Source: Monosporascus cannonballus (lineage: Eukaryota; Ascomycota; Sordariomycetes; Xylariales). Taken from it: a stretch of DNA of 64,000 nt. The position numbers were made by a program, and so were the translations under genes. The stretch covers positions 434,001 to 498,000 of the forward strand of contig QJNS01000009.1 of assembly GCA_004154925.1 (NCBI GenBank), given 5' to 3'. The notes under the pieces are model-generated. The model had not been told where the DNA came from and did no database searches. It saw nothing but the letters and a program-made list of their open reading frames with translations. This document shows, one piece after another, positions 1-14,421 of the stretch. Positions within the stretch are counted from its first letter, which is position 1. Each line of letters starts with the position of its first letter.

Positions 1-110
1 TACTTCCATCTGGCGTTTTTTACTAGCTGCTAGATGGTTATTTGTATTGGCGGGTGGGTCTGTGGCTGGTCGGACACCAGCCGCAGCCCTATAGGAGCTG
101 TATTCTTACA
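1..110 (-). mobile_element. Partial LTR of Ty3/Gypsy family A, cut by the window edge
   Basis: Read on the minus strand this begins with TGTAAGAATACAGC at 110 and matches the LTR at 599-793 closely, in inverted orientation. It is GC-rich and little mutated. The base after 110 continues a Copia pol reading frame, so 110 is an element edge inserted into Copia. By orientation it is the 5' LTR of an A copy lying to the left. The predicted 5-bp duplication at 111-115 (GAAAG) cannot be checked because the other end is outside the window. Confidence 0.85.
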
Positions 111-598
111 GAAAGTTTAAACAGCTGCTTAGGGATGTTTATAACAAACGTCGAGTTATTACTGAATTTTGATTTGGCTTATTTAGGCTTAGTTAGCAAA
201 TACCAGAAAAAGATCGGTTTTGTCCTATATGTTGTAGTTAATACGCGATTAAATATATTTTTTGCGATATTCCGATTTGCCCGATTTAACTTGAACCTTA
301 GTAACGCATATTATAAAGCTGCTAATCGAGTTATATTGTATTTAATCGGTACCAAAACATTAGCGTTATAATTTAGTTGTAAAAATTCGGTAAATACCTG
401 GAACGATGTCTTTTTCGCAAATAATACGGTTGATCGAAAAAGCTTTTAAGCTTACGTTATAAAGCTTTTCGGCAAAGTAATAAGATAATAGGCGAATAAG
501 TAAGATATAATAATTAGTTTTGTAACCGAAATAAAGTTATTATTTTTTACGGAGGTTATAAAAAAGCCTTATTTTAATTTCAACTGATCGAAAAACTG
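111..598 (+). pseudogene. Ty1/Copia pol fragment: end of reverse transcriptase and start of RNase H
   Basis: The plus frame reads as the C-terminal RT of a Copia polyprotein. The block with RFARFN and KAANRVILYLIGT (about 270-350) matches the family pattern of a RLSRF-type motif followed by a KRVLRYLKGT-type motif. It is followed, after a stop, by RNase H blocks with ANNTVDRKS (about 418-445) and TE..LL..TEV..K (about 525-565). Stop codons interrupt the frame as expected after RIP. The frame stops at 598 where Gypsy A was inserted and resumes at 14617. The open frame from 42 to 371 joins LTR to Copia and is not a gene. Confidence 0.85.
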
Positions 599-793
599 GG
601 TAAGAATACAGCTCTTATAGGGCTGCGGCTGGTATTCGACCAGCTACAGATCTACGCGCCAATACAAATAACTATTTAGCAACTAATAAAAAACGCCAGA
701 TAAAAGTAACCTAATATACTTATTTCTTGGAATACGTTTTGCGATTGGTTGGAGATTACATTATTTTAGCCCTTAATTATCTATTATCTTATA
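599..793 (+). repeat. 5' LTR of Gypsy A copy 1 (195 bp)
   Basis: Matches 14422-14616 over its whole length with mainly C-T and G-A differences. It ends TTATA where other copies end TTACA. Its first base is G where other copies have T. It keeps far more G+C than the interior that follows. Confidence 0.9.
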
Positions 794-2529
794 ATTTTTC
801 TATATTTATTATAAAAGGTAATATAGTAATTACTAGAAACAAAATTCGCTAATTGTAACATAAACCTAGGTTATTAATCGAAAAAACCGTCGATTCGAAC
901 TTAGCCGATAAATAATGGATTACTGTACGGGAATAGGCGAAAAGACTTATAACGACACCTCAACAGAAAAAAATTATAGTTTCCGGGATCCCGAATTACT
1001 TTTTATATATAATAAGAATACGTTCCGATAACCGTTAGCTAAACGGTTGGAAAAGAGACGTAATATAACGACCGCGTTCTGGAATTTAAAATAAAAAAGG
1101 TTAAACATTTTGATAATAACTAAATTTTTGGAAATTATTCCTTAATAATAAAAATAATATTCAAAGTTATTTGGATAATAAACTAAATAATAAATAATAA
1201 CAGAAGTTAAAAAATAAAGTTTTATAAATTAATTACAATATCGTTATAAATGCTTAAAAGTAATTAGCAAATACCGCGTTATAATTGCTTAAAGTTTTCC
1301 GAACTTACGTTAATTAAAAAGATTAAATTAAATTTATTACCGAAATTAATGGCGAGAAATCAAGGCAAAATATTTTTATTTATATTTAGTAGTGTTTGGG
1401 CTATATAGAAGTTTCTATTGTAAATATTTTGCGCTTATACCGGATTATTTTTAATTATTTTAATTATGAAAAAAATTAAAAATAAAAGATTTATACATTT
1501 TTATCAGGAAAGGTTACGTAAATCTTAATCCTTTTAATAAAGAATATAGGAAACAGTTTATAGAATTGTAATAACGACTTGATTACTTACTTTTAAACTT
1601 TTATATTAAATAAAAGTTTCTAATTTATAAAAGAAAGTTTACGGTCTTTTTTAATTCGGAAAACGATCGAATAATAAGTATTGTGTTTTTAATTATTTTT
1701 ATAAATTAATACTAGGGTTATGAAATACTTTGTTGGAAAAAAGTATTAAATTAAAACATGTTAATAATATGGTAAATAAGGCAGAACGTTACTAGGATGC
1801 CTGAAAAGGGCGAAAAAAAAACACGATTATTTTTCGCCAAAGATATTAATAAAAATGAACGATTTTATTTTAATACCTTTGGGAAAAAGATTTTAAAGAA
1901 AATTAAAGATACCGCATAAGAATAATAAGGACCGCGGACATTCTTATATTCGAAAAGCAGGTAATTGTCAATTTAATTCCGATCGAAATAAAGTTATATG
2001 ACCTAATATCTTTAATTTTTATAAGGGCCTATTTAAGTATTACATCAGTAAGAACTTAAGCTATAGAAATATGAATTGCACACTTAAAAGAAATACGAAA
2101 ACCTTAATATCTAGGTTATACAGAAATCGATTTCTAAAGGCTGTATAAAATATCATAATATATAACGATAAATCGGACCGGTTTCTAAATATAAACCTAA
2201 AAAAAAGAGCTGGAGTAGATATATATATATAATTTATTTCGGCTAATAATTATAAGACGGTTGGAATAAAGCCGCTTTTTAAAGGAAAAATATTTATTAA
2301 AAGGGATACGGAAAATGTGGTAATATAAGTAAATATGGATATCGGAACGTAGGTTAGTACTGTAAGTAAATGGTTAGCGAAAAAAACTTAAATTCCGATT
2401 AATTTTCGTAAATATCCCGGGCTTTATCGACGATAATAACGTACATATTAAGTGTTACGGGGCTTATAAAATTCTTATTAACATGATATATAATAACAGG
2501 ATCGCATAAGAATTTAAACAAATTTATTT

Positions 2530-5500
2530 CGTAATATATCGCGATCAAAAGATGCCCGACCTTTTATTATTCAGGAAGGGAATGGGCAGGCTAGGGATCT
2601 TGTTAAATATAGCCATATGCTATTGGTTATACGAACCGCGACAAGAAGTCGACGGGCAGGAAATCGTAGACTTAACGCTTTCCGATAAGCAGGTTTATAT
2701 CGTTAACTGGATAAGCTTAGCCGATAATTTGGATATCCTAGATTTCGAGAAGCCGTTAAAGCAGAAAATAACCGAATTCCTTATATGCTTGGAAATTTTC
2801 TAGCGAATATATTCCGAAAAGGCGGTAAAGGAGATCCCCTAGTTGCAAGGGGCGGAGTACGTAATAAACCTGATCTCGGGAAAGACGTTCCTTACGGACC
2901 TATTTACCCCGTTTCGGAATCCCAGAGGAAAGCGTTAGAAAAATATATTCGGGAAAACCTAATACTAAAAAGAATACGTTACTTAAAGGCGGACGCTGGA
3001 ATACTAATATTATTTATACTTAAGAAAAATGGCAATTTCTGATTATACCTCGATTATAAAGAGTTAAATCGAATTACAGTAAAGAATCGATACCTTTTAC
3101 ATTTAATTTTAAAAGTTATGGGCCGCCTAGTGGCAATTAAAATGTTTTCGAAAATCGATTTTAAAGATACTTATTACCGTATTCGAATCAATAAGAGCGA
3201 CGAATAAAAAACCGTTTTTCGAACGCATTACAATTAGTTCGAATATACGGTTATACCGTTTAATTTTATTATTGCGCTAGTTACGTTTTAAAATTCTATA
3301 TATATAGCATTAATTGGATTAATAAATTATATGTATATAATGTATCTAAATAATAAAGTCATTTTTTCTGAAAATAACCAAAAGTATATAAAACATTTCC
3401 AGTTAGTTTACGAAAAATTATTATAGTATTAATTATTTATTAAACTATTTAAACACGAATCTTTCCAAAACAAAAAGAAAAAGGTTTTAGAATTTATGAT
3501 TAATATTAACGGTTTGGAGATAAACTGCCTATAGGTCGATATTATCGAAGTATAACTAAAGATAAAATTAATTTATGATATTTAAATTTTTCTAGGTTTT
3601 ACAAGTATTTATCGGAAATTTATCATCTATTATTTCCGTATTATCGAATTTATTATTAGGCTTTTAAAAACGGCATAGATCAAAGATAAAATAACAGAAT
3701 TTTATTGGCTCGAAAAAATTAAAGGTGCATTCCGAATATAAAAGATATTATTTAATCGGTGATTATATTTCGATATTAGGATACCGTCTAAAATATTAGG
3801 AATAAAATAAACGTCTTAATAAAAATTGTATTAAGAATATTTTTGAAAAAATACGGAAATATTAACGGTTAATTACATATTGATTGTAAAAATTAAGCTT
3901 AACCAAAAAGCGGTAAGTTGTAAGGTAATAAGAATTATTGTCGATTATAAAAAGCTTGGAATATTGGCGGTAATATCTTAAAGGTAAACAAAAACGTTTT
4001 TTAATGTTTACCGATTATATAGAGTAAAAAGATATAATAAAGGCGTCGGCACGTAATTTGAAAAGAAAGTTAGCTCGATGCGTTCATTATTTTACGTAAT
4101 TTTATTTTGAAATCTAATATTAACTAGGCGCCGTTAATTCGGCGGATGGGTTATTTAGATGTCCGAAAAATATGTTAAAGGAAATTATATATAAAAATAT
4201 AATTTTTACATTATTTTAAAATTTCAAATTTATGAATCATATGCCGGAAAATATATGAAAAACGGTTGCAAATATATAGCGCGATTTACAGTATTATAAC
4301 GGGATAAAAGAACTTATAAAAATAACGTAAAATTCGTTTATTATAAAATTTTGAAACCGATTTTAAATAGCAGAAATTCAGGTAATTATTATTTGCGTAA
4401 AAACAGCAGAAAACTTTCGTTATACAATTACAAAAAGTTTTTTTAAAAAGAAATAAGGGATTACATATCTACCGCATTTATCGTTTTCGAATAATAATAT
4501 AAATGCGAATTATAATAGTAATACGATTAGCGGTTAAATAATAATAATTGTAAACTGTAATCGTATTACGATTAAATTTCGAAAAACTTAGAAAAAACGA
4601 GATTGATATTAAGGTTATTATTTATAATTAATATGTTTTATATTTTTTAGCAACAAAATGGGCCAAGAATGAAACGGTATTACGGCCGAAAGTTTTCCGA
4701 TAGTTTTATAATCATATTCGAAAGTTATACATTAAAAATATAGGTATTATGGAGCTAATAAAGATAGATAAATATTAAGCCGCAATAAAAAGAGAATATT
4801 TCCTAAAGTGAATTAAGATTTTGTATTATCAAAATAAATTCGTAATTCTGTCGTAAAACGTTTTACAAAAACAATTAATTAATTAATATTATAATAATCC
4901 GAAATTGGATATAAAAGATATATTTAAATGCTGCAATGAATAACTAAAAGGTTTTATTGGAAAAATATTGCGAACGATATTCGAAAATATATTAAATAGT
5001 ATTCGAATTATTACGGCATAATAAAATTACGCTTCAAATTATTTGGACAATTATAACTCTTGCCGGTATTTAAATAATTTTTCTACAAGATTTTATTATA
5101 TTTTATTACGGCGCTTCTTAAAACCCCAAATTTTAATCGGTTAGAATATGATGTAATTCTATAAATCGTCGACCGTTTTACGAAATTAAAATTATTTATT
5201 TTTATAGTTAAAACTTTTTTTACACCCGAAATAACTGAATTATGTTACATTAAAGTTAAGCATAAATTTCATATGTTAACCGGAATTATTAACGAGAAAA
5301 ATAAATTTTAATAAATTAATTTTAAGCAGAGTCTCATAAAAAGCGAAAGATAAAGCGGAAAATATTAATTATTTATTATTTGTAAACCGATAAGTAAACG
5401 AAACGTATTTATTAGAGTTTAGGACATTATTTTCGTATTTCTGGTAATAAATACTAAGAATTTTAAATGGGATTATTACGAAATATAAAATTCGTATATA

Positions 5501-5700
5501 ATAATATATAAAACGTATTTATCGGCCGTTTTTTGTTCGAAGTTTTATCTAGATATTATTTAAGGATAATAAAATATTTTTATTAGAGTTTATGAGATAA
5601 ATATAAAGAATTAAAAAGCGTTTCGAAAGAATGGCGGTTATTTGTTAAGTAATACACGAAGGTTAGAGAAAATAACGATAACTTAGAAAAAGTATTATAA
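2530..5700 (+). pseudogene. RIP-degraded pol of Gypsy A copy 1 (RT, RNase H, integrase)
   Basis: Reverse transcriptase is readable on the plus strand: a LDYKELNRITVKNRY block (about 3045-3095) and a KIDFKDTYYRIRINKSDE block (about 3152-3210). The catalytic YxDD position reads YLNN at 3343-3354, so both catalytic Asp codons are now AAT. An integrase-type stretch with IVDRFTKLKLF follows near 5165-5200. Many stops break the frame. The segment 2552-3042 is less mutated than its surroundings and still has two open stretches of about 85 codons. Gag and protease should lie between 794 and 2530 but I could not place them. Confidence 0.8.
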
Positions 5701-7061
5701 TTAGTATTATACGTCTATAGAATTCCAATTAAAGCAATAAGTAATTTTATTAATTAAAGATTTTAAATATATAAAATGGTTTTGTATTAAATATAAATAA
5801 ATATATAATATATTTTTAATATTTTTTAAAACCGTAATATCACTGAGAACCGAGCGATATTTAGAAAACGTTACACAATTTAATAAAGGAATAAAAAAAT
5901 AAGTAAAAAGAGATATCGTCGGTTATCGAGATAATCGAGGGTAAAGCGAATATTTAATTAAATAAGAAAATTGGCCTGCGAAATATTATACGTAAAAACT
6001 CTATAAATATTTTAAATATATATTTAAGGTATTATAACGTTATTAAAAAAGGTTAAATACGTATATAAAAGATAGAACGTTTTAAAGATCGTAAAATGAT
6101 AATAATTTTATCGAAAACCGGCCGTTTAATAAATATTAAATTTAAAATATTAATTGTATAATTATTTTCGAGTTTTTAGCAATACAAAAAAAATATTTTA
6201 TTATATATCGGTCGGAAATTAACCGATTAAATTATTGTAATTTTTTATATATAAAATAAAGGGCGAACAAAAACCGATAAATAATAAAAAGGACTTTTCG
6301 AAAATAAAATTGTGTATTTAATCATTAAGTTTTATGTTAATTATCTTTTAATAGGCGCATTAAGGAACTTAATATAAGAATCTTGGAAAAAGATCGGAAA
6401 ATATATAATAATAAAAGGCGGGTATCTTTATTAGTTTTGTTAAGGGTAAGACCCGGAAGGAATTCGAGAACGTTTTATTTCTTACGAAAAGCAAGGGCCA
6501 GATAATCAGAATATAATCGGTTGCTGGTCGGAAATAAGTTGTTGCCCTTAAAGCGTTTGAAGTATTTGGACTTAGTACCGGCCTTATTAGGCAAAAACGT
6601 TTTCTAATTATGGTTATTTTTAAGTATTAGAATTTCGTTAAGATGTCGGAAAATAAGCGGGAAATACTCGTAAGTAAAAAACGTAACGGTATAACAATTT
6701 TCGAAAATTTTCTTATTTATAAAAGTATTATAGAATTAGGCTTAATTAGAAATTAATTACAGAATAATAAAGAAAAAATTAAAATTTTTATAAATGTAAC
6801 CTAAATTTGTAAATTTATAAAATAACGTTAAAATTGAACTTTTATAAATGTAACTGACGATCGAAAATTTATTTTCGATAGGGAAAGAAAACGATATTCC
6901 TTAATAATAACCGCTTTAAAGACGAATTCGGCAACCGATTACAAATATGTCGTTACGTACAGATTCGATATCCGTAATACGAACCGCCTTAATTTCGTCG
7001 ATTAATTCTTAATTTTTAACGGTAAAATAAATAATAATTTAAATAACGTCTTTAAAGATAA

Positions 7062-7439
7062 TGTTACGACCTGACGGGCTCCGGCCTTAGGAAACGGTCA
7101 AACAAGGATAACACGGACCGCCTCCTAGGTCACATAACAGGTACTGAGCAAAGATCTGCTAAGCACAAGTAATCAGCATTAAACCACTGCTCAGCAAAAT
7201 TTCGCTAAGCATAATTAAGCAGAAATAAGCAATAATACCAAAACCAATATATATACGCTTATTATTTCAATAATCTAGATAACACCAGTTTGTAATAATA
7301 ATTCGTTACCTAAAGTACGCTTAATATTACGAGACGTGATACGTTATTATATTGTTATTATAAAGTCCTCCAATATTCTTGTTCATATAAACTCGTACGA
7401 TTAAGGTTTAATAATTAATTAAATTACTTAACCGTTATA
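7062..7439 (+). repeat. 5' LTR of Gypsy B (378 bp)
   Basis: Aligns with 13467-13828 and, inverted, with 51156-51548. This copy is the GC-richest of the three over its first 140 bases, so it is probably closest to the unmutated state. Confidence 0.9.
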
Positions 7440-10200
7440 CGTTACAAGTTTTTATTTAATAATACCGTTAAACTTTGAGTAATATTACCAACATTATATT
7501 TACTAGCAAATAGCCCGAACAGCCCACTTAGTAGATCTTTAATAACCCGGATACTGGAATAAAATCCGAAAAAAAAACTTCGCCTTTTTGTGAAAAAAGT
7601 TCTTCGACACCTAGATATCATAAATAAACGTATTATTCAGCTTAAGAAAAACAACAATAACCTTATAACGTTCCTTTAAGCCACCTATAAAAAGCTTAAG
7701 GGAAAGAAAAAGCTCTCGAAACTAAAAAGCTCTTTTAACGAACCAGATTATTTAGCTAAACTTTATTAAGGAATTAGAAAAAATCCTTAAACCTTCCAAG
7801 TTAAAACCTTTCGACAGAACCTTAACTAAGCTATAACTGTTCTTAATTTAATACCGAACATACTTCGGGTATTTTTCTATTCGACTTATTACGCTTATTA
7901 TACGAATAAAATTCGCAATCGGGCGATTTACCGGAAATACGATTACTTAATGCGAGCCCGCTATAAGAAAATACGTTACTTTATTAATCGAAAATCGAAA
8001 CCCGAAAATATTGCAAATTTATAATAATTATAAATTATTTAAGCAAATATTAATACAAGCTTTCAGAATAATAAATAAAAAGAGAATAACCAAAATATAA
8101 ATCCAATAATTAACAAAAAAAGAATTAATATCTAGTTACGGCAATATATTCGTTGAAGTAATATTTAAATTAAATTAAAAATAAAAAGTATTAATGCTTA
8201 AGTTTTTCGATGGCTTAAAAAAAGAAATATAAATTTTTTAAACTTAATTAATCTAATTATTTGTCGGATTATATCGTTATGGCAGTTGAGATCGACGATC
8301 GACAATACGCCTGGCATACTAAAGGTACCAAAGGAAAAATAACAATAAACCCCGATATACGATTAATATCAGCGTTTTTGACGCAGTAACACTTTATACG
8401 GTACGGAATTAGGGCCCATAAAACTAAAAGCCATTTATAAGAAAAACTAGAGCCAGACCAAATGCTTTAATTAAGGCAACATAATGCAAGGCATCTAAAA
8501 AACGCGTTAAAATAACTAAGAACCAGAACCTAAGGAAAAATTTTAAAAAATCAAAAAATGGAAATGAACTTATTAACATAATTCGGCTTAAATACGTACC
8601 AGGCCCTCTATAACGCAAAATCCAATAAGGCATACAAAAAGCCAAAAGATTGGCTTAACAAATATCGTAAGCATAATAAAAAGCATTATAAGGATAATTA
8701 CGCAAATACTAGGATTAAACAAAAAAATCTATCTCGGAACCCTTAACTGATACGGCAAAATACATACCATACATTGTCGATAACGATAATATTCCAATTA
8801 CGAAAAATAAAAAATAATATACTTAAGGACAAATTACCTATATATATTACGAAAAATTCGATTTTCCAAACCGTACCGAAAATAACAAAAATAATAAATA
8901 ATACTATTTTCGATTTATAGCCCCAGAACATATTTAGTAACTGGCCGAAACGGAAAATTGGCCCGAAAAAAATAATGCCCGTAGGAAAACCTCTTTTTGT
9001 TATTACTAATAATATGATTATTAAACGGAAAAAAAGATAATTTAGTATATAATAAAAAAAAACTACCAAAAAATATTATAAATCTCTATTTTCAATTAGT
9101 ATTAATTACAGATTTTTACGAAAAAAAAGGTTATTAAGAAAAAAATACGTTAGTTTACAAAGAAATTTTAAAACGATAATTCACATAATGCATAATAGGA
9201 TACCGTCGTAAATATAAAAAAACATTTCATTTAATAAAAAAAGAAATTAAAGCAAACTTAAAAATAATTAATACGGTTTAAAGAAATACAACGCCGACAA
9301 TAATAATAAATATAGCAGTTTAACGCGCTAAATATCGAAATATAGATAAAGTTCGATAAATTCGAATAAGAATTAAAAAGAAAGTTACCTATAAAAAAGC
9401 CGCAAAATAACGAAACCTAGAGAAATTAAAAAGAACTTTCAAAAAAGGTTTTAAGCGTAATAATAAAAGCCGTTAATAACTTTATCACTTTGGATATATA
9501 AATCGGAACGTACTGGTATATCGTAATAGTAAACTGCGAAGCTTTAAGTGGAAATTACATTATATCAAATATAGTTAATAAGTTTAAATTATTATAGAAA
9601 TATAAGTTAAAACCTTAAATAACGACAAATATCGAGAGTTAGGAATTCGCTTGCGATACCGAGAAAATCATATGCAAAATTAATTATCTTGAAATTTTTA
9701 TTAAAAACGACATTAAATAATTAATTTCGATATCGTTTTATTTAAAAATTACGATATAATCTTAAGATTACTATGGATACGCCAGTACGAAATTTTAATT
9801 AATGGAGAGATTGGCTAGGTAAGGGTTATTTTATACTCTATCAGTAAATAAGAAAAAAAGAATTAAAATCTTAACATTTAATCGAAAATGGCGACAAATA
9901 CAGATATAAAGATGCGACAGAAACCTTACTATCTAAAGGGATAAAATATAAAATAAAACGGGCATCAAAGAAAAATACGACATATTATTATTATTATCAA
10001 AACGAATTTAAACTAACTAAATAACGACTTAAAACAGTAGCCCCAAATATTAGAAAATGTAACTAATATACTACCATAATACTACAGATACGAAGGGCTT
10101 TTTAGAAAAAACTTAATACGAAACTGCTAAAACATAGCAAATAAAATTATAAAATAATCCTTAAAACAGGATTTTCGACGAAATTTTACCCAATTTACAA
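7440..10200 (+). pseudogene. Gypsy B 5' coding region (gag to protease position), degraded
   Basis: This stretch lies between the 5' LTR and the RT, where gag and protease belong. The plus strand has many stops and I could not identify a nucleocapsid zinc knuckle or a protease DTG motif. Two open frames on the opposite strand (8424-8645, 8743-9069) look like shadows. The stretch matches the minus-strand B copy at 61968-63872, which confirms it as element interior. Confidence 0.7.
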
Positions 10201-10297
10201 CCTTAATAAAAACCAATTACGTATTTTTAAAGAATATCTGAAAAATCGGTTCTAAAAAAAATAAATTCGACCTTCGAAATCACCGGCAAAATACCTT

Positions 10298-12500
10298 ATG
10301 TTCTTCGTACCAAAAAAAACCGAAAAACTGCGACTTATAATTAACTATCGACAATTAAACGATATCATTATCAAAAATTAAATACCATTACCCCTGATTA
10401 CGGAAATAAAAGACCGATTTTACGAAGCCTAATAATTTAGAGCATTTAATCATGAAGATAAACATAACCTTATTAGTATTAAAACAATACGAATAAAAAA
10501 TAGCATTAAAAACGAAATAAAAATTATTTAAATATTTGGTTACGCTAATAAGATTTACGAATATACCAATAACCTTTTAACGGATAATTAATTACGTATT
10601 GCAAAAATACTTCGATATTTTAATTATTTAATATTTGGAAAATATTTTCATTTTTTCGAAAACGGAAAAAATATATATAGGATATATTCATAACGATTTT
10701 TAAGTTTTACAAAACATAAAGTTACTTATTAACGCAAAAAAGAATTCGTTTTATCTGTAGAAAATGGAATATATTAAGATAAACCTAAAAAATCGCTACA
10801 GGTACAAAATAACTGATATTAACGATAATTAAAAAGGTATAAGCATTTCTTGGATTCGCCAATTACTACAAAAGATTTATTCGAAATTTCAGCAAAATAA
10901 CTATATTCTTAACGAACTTTACGAAAAGAAAAAAATTCAAATAAACGTCCACAACGGAAAAAACATTTTAGGATATTAAAAATGCAATTACTAACGAACT
11001 AATATTAATTATATACGATTTAAACCACCCCGTTAAACTAGAAACCGATATTGCGGATTACGCGTTAAATGCAATAATCGGATAACGAAATAATTAAAAC
11101 AAATTACACCTTATTACATTATTTTTATATAAATTAAAAAAAGTCAAATGTAATTACGGCATTCTAAATAAGGAATTTATGGTTATTATTATAGCGTTTC
11201 GAAAGTTTAAGCACTTTTTAAAAGAAAATTTGCACCAAATCAAAATTTATACGGATTATCAAAATCTTATTTAATTTATTACGACAAAAAATTTATAAAA
11301 TAATAATTTCGTTACGCGAAAAAATTAGCGAATTTCGATTTCGTTATTATTTACCAAAAGGCTTAAAAGATAGCAGAACAAATACCTTAGGCAAATAACC
11401 GGACCTTAAAGAAAACTTAGTTAAAATTAATTATACAATTTTCGATACTACTATAAAAGGATATTTACACCAGTAACAAATTGCGATAATTCGGGCAATA
11501 CCTGTTGATATATATCGGAAAATTCAGCAATATAACGATAATCTCCTAAAAAATCAAAAAACCTTAATACAAAACATATACGAACATTAATTATACGGAC
11601 ATCCAGGGATTTACAAAACTTTAAAACGGTTTTAATGCATATATTCCTTTTTTAAAATAAAGTTAACTGTACAAAAAACCATATAATAATACGATATTTA
11701 CGCCAAAACAAAAGTATAACGAAAAAAACTATACGAAAAATTACAACTATTACTAATTATAAAACGGCTATAATATTTAATTACATTCGACTATATTATC
11801 AACTTTCTTATATTAAAAAGTCCAATTATAAAAATATATTACGATTACATTTTCGTACTCATGAACCGATTTACGAAATCTATTTATTTTTTACCATATT
11901 ATAAAAATATAAACGCCGAACAAATAATCTACATTTTTCCAGATATATTTTTAATATCTACAGATTATCAATAAATATTATTTTAAACAGATAATCGATA
12001 TTTACATTAACATTTTGCCAAAGCTTTGTAACATAAATCGGATCAAATCATAAATTATTTAACGTATTTAAACCTTAAGTAAATAAATAAATAAATATAA
12101 CGAATAAATTAAACCATAAAAGCCCATTTATAATATTACATTAATTACGAATAAAATAATTAACTTCAGAAATTTTATATTATTTAATTAACTGATAACA
12201 ACAATTATTACAAAAATATTAAAATAATATTGATAAACTTAAAACTTCATTTTATTGTCAAAATATACCAAAATATACGCGAGGATAATATAATTGATAT
12301 TAAAATAATCCTTATATTAAAATAAATATAATAATTATACCAAACAATAAAAACAAAACTAGAGTTTGTACGTACTCAAATAAACAAATATTATAATTAA
12401 AAAATTAAAAAACAATTACAAAACAAAAACTAATTTTTCTTATTAGAAAAAACATTTAAATATAACGACGTAGCAAAATATTCGATTTTAAATATATTAA
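10298..12500 (+). pseudogene. RIP-degraded pol of Gypsy B (RT, RNase H, integrase)
   Basis: Reading on the plus strand from 10298, FVPKKTEKLRLIINYRQLND is the first RT block. YLEN at 10632-10643 sits at the YxDD position and is followed by an IFSKTE block. ETDIADYALNAIIG at 11041-11082 is the RNase H start of the Gypsy type. GHPGIYKTLKR at 11597-11629 is the His part of the integrase HHCC zinc-binding domain. The order RT, RNase H, integrase is that of Ty3/Gypsy. Stops throughout make it non-functional. Confidence 0.85.
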
Positions 12501-13466
12501 TCTATGTAAAATCGTTAAGAAGATTTCAGAAAATAATTATTAATTAAAACTTTCACCAAATATTAAATTTTACTTAATTTTTTACGTTTTTTCATTTGGA
12601 TTAATAATAAATATAATTAAAGTATATACGGTATAAAACGATATGGAAATAAAAAGCAATTGACTATATAAGGTAAAAAGAATTTCAATATATAAAAATA
12701 AAACGGACTTACTTAATATATAATGAAGTAAAAAAAATATTCAAATTCCGAAAACACTTGGAAGCTCGCTAAAAATCTTATTAACGCCTAATACCTGTTA
12801 AAAACTTTTTACCAACAATAGTAAAACTACCAGAAATAATCGCATCCTAATTGATATTCTTAACAGACCAATCGGTATTACCGATACCAAATTAGTTTAC
12901 GGGTCTAACAGGAAAAACTAATACGGCTATAAAAACCTGGGCGATAACCTATTCTTAATATTTTTGCTTTTCCAGCTTTTCGAACGATTATAACTCCCGT
13001 TATATTATTTTTATTTCTTTTAAACGAAAAAAATATTTTTTGTATTTCTGAAAACGCATTAAATACATATAAACCTTATTTACTTTTTATTAATAACGTT
13101 TTTGCAGTTTTAAAAAACGCTTTTTTACAAAAACCTTTTTTCGTTTTAAATGTTAATTTTTAATACGAATATTTTCCAAGGAAAAAAAATGCCGGTCCTA
13201 TTATAAAACTAATTACGTTTAACGTAAACTTTATATTTGAAAATGTTTTTCCATTATTTCGTATTTCCAACCTTTAGAAAATTGTAAAAAATAGGGCATA
13301 ATTTTAAAATTAAGATTATTAAAGATAAAAAGCAGGTTTTGCCGACGCGTAATAAAGGAAACCTAACGACGACCTTTAGCAATACGATCCGATATCGTAA
13401 AAAATCGGCAACATTTACCAGGAAAAATGAAATCTTAAGGGCAAGATTTAAGGAAAAGAAAAATAG

Positions 13467-13828
13467 TATTACGATCTAACAGGTTCCGGCCTTAGAAAAC
13501 GGTTAAATAAGGATAATACGGATTACCTCCTAGGTTATGTAACAAATACCTAGCAAAACTTTACTAAATATAAATAATAAATATTAAGCAACTGTATAAT
13601 AAACATTTGTTAATAATAATTAAGTAAAAATAATAAATAATATCAAAATTAATATATATATATTTATTATTATCATAATTTAAATAATAATTCGTTACCT
13701 AAGGTATCTTTAATATTACGAAGTGTAATACGTTATTATATTATTATTATAATGTTTTCCGATACTTCTGCAAACATAAACTCGTACGACTAAGGTTTAA
13801 TAATTGGTTAAACCCCCTAGCCGTTACA
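13467..13828 (+). repeat. 3' LTR of Gypsy B (362 bp)
   Basis: Direct repeat of 7062-7439 with a small net loss and many C-T/G-A changes, including TG to TA at its first dinucleotide. Followed directly by the GATAA duplication at 13829-13833. Confidence 0.9.
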
Positions 13829-13833
13829 GATAA

Positions 13834-14421
13834 CCGGAATTTCAACGGAAATTAAACGACAATATTAATAATAATAAAAATAAATATTTATAATACGAAA
13901 CGTTTTATAATAATACTTAAATACAATAAATGTAATTTAAAACGCCGGAAATTTAAATGCAAACTGTATAGTAATCGAAATAATACTATATTACATAAAT
14001 AATATACAAGTTATTACCGCTTATAATAGGATTAACATTTGGTTTATTATTAGCATTAAAACAATAACGTGTAAGGAATTTTTAGCGGTTATCTGTATAA
14101 AAATATTAATTTTTTATAAAATATTTATAAGAAATAAATATAACGAATAAAAATGAAACGAAAATTATATATAAAAAAGGGAATTAAAGGTGCAAAAAGC
14201 ACTAAAAAATATATATAAAATAAACATTAAAAATTAAACGAAATATAATTAATTACGTAATATAATACGCTTTAATTATTATAATAATTACATATAATAT
14301 AATATAGCTTATATATTTATATATAGAAATCTTTCGATTATTATATGTAATCCAATTTATAACAAAATTATATTAATTTATTAATATTATTAACGATTCA
14401 TAATTTAGAAAAGGAAATAAT
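13834..14421 (+). mobile_element. 3' remainder of Gypsy A copy 1 interior
   Basis: This is the part of family A lying 3' of the B insertion. It is AT-rich, with no readable coding block. It ends in an A-rich tract (about 14408-14421) that is the likely polypurine tract before the 3' LTR. Confidence 0.75.

Larger units (their letters stand above)
7062..13828 (+). mobile_element. Ty3/Gypsy family B, complete copy nested in family A
   Basis: Direct LTRs lie at 7062-7439 and 13467-13828, with ends TGTTACGAC/TATTACGAT and CCGTTATA/CCGTTACA. A perfect 5-bp duplication GATAA flanks them (7057-7061 and 13829-13833). A purine-rich tract (about 13450-13466) precedes the 3' LTR. Total length is 6767 bp. 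The LTRs and polyprotein differ from family A, so this is a separate family. The coding strand is very A-rich from RIP. Confidence 0.93.

Noticed and set aside
42..371. 109-codon open frame at the left edge
   Set aside because: It fuses LTR sequence (to 110) with a Copia RT fragment. It is a junction frame, not a gene.
8743..9069. 108-codon hydrophobic-looking minus frame, with a related plus frame at 63322-63543
   Set aside because: The two are related because both lie antisense in family B. The hydrophobic look is the complement of an A-rich coding strand; membrane segments are not real.
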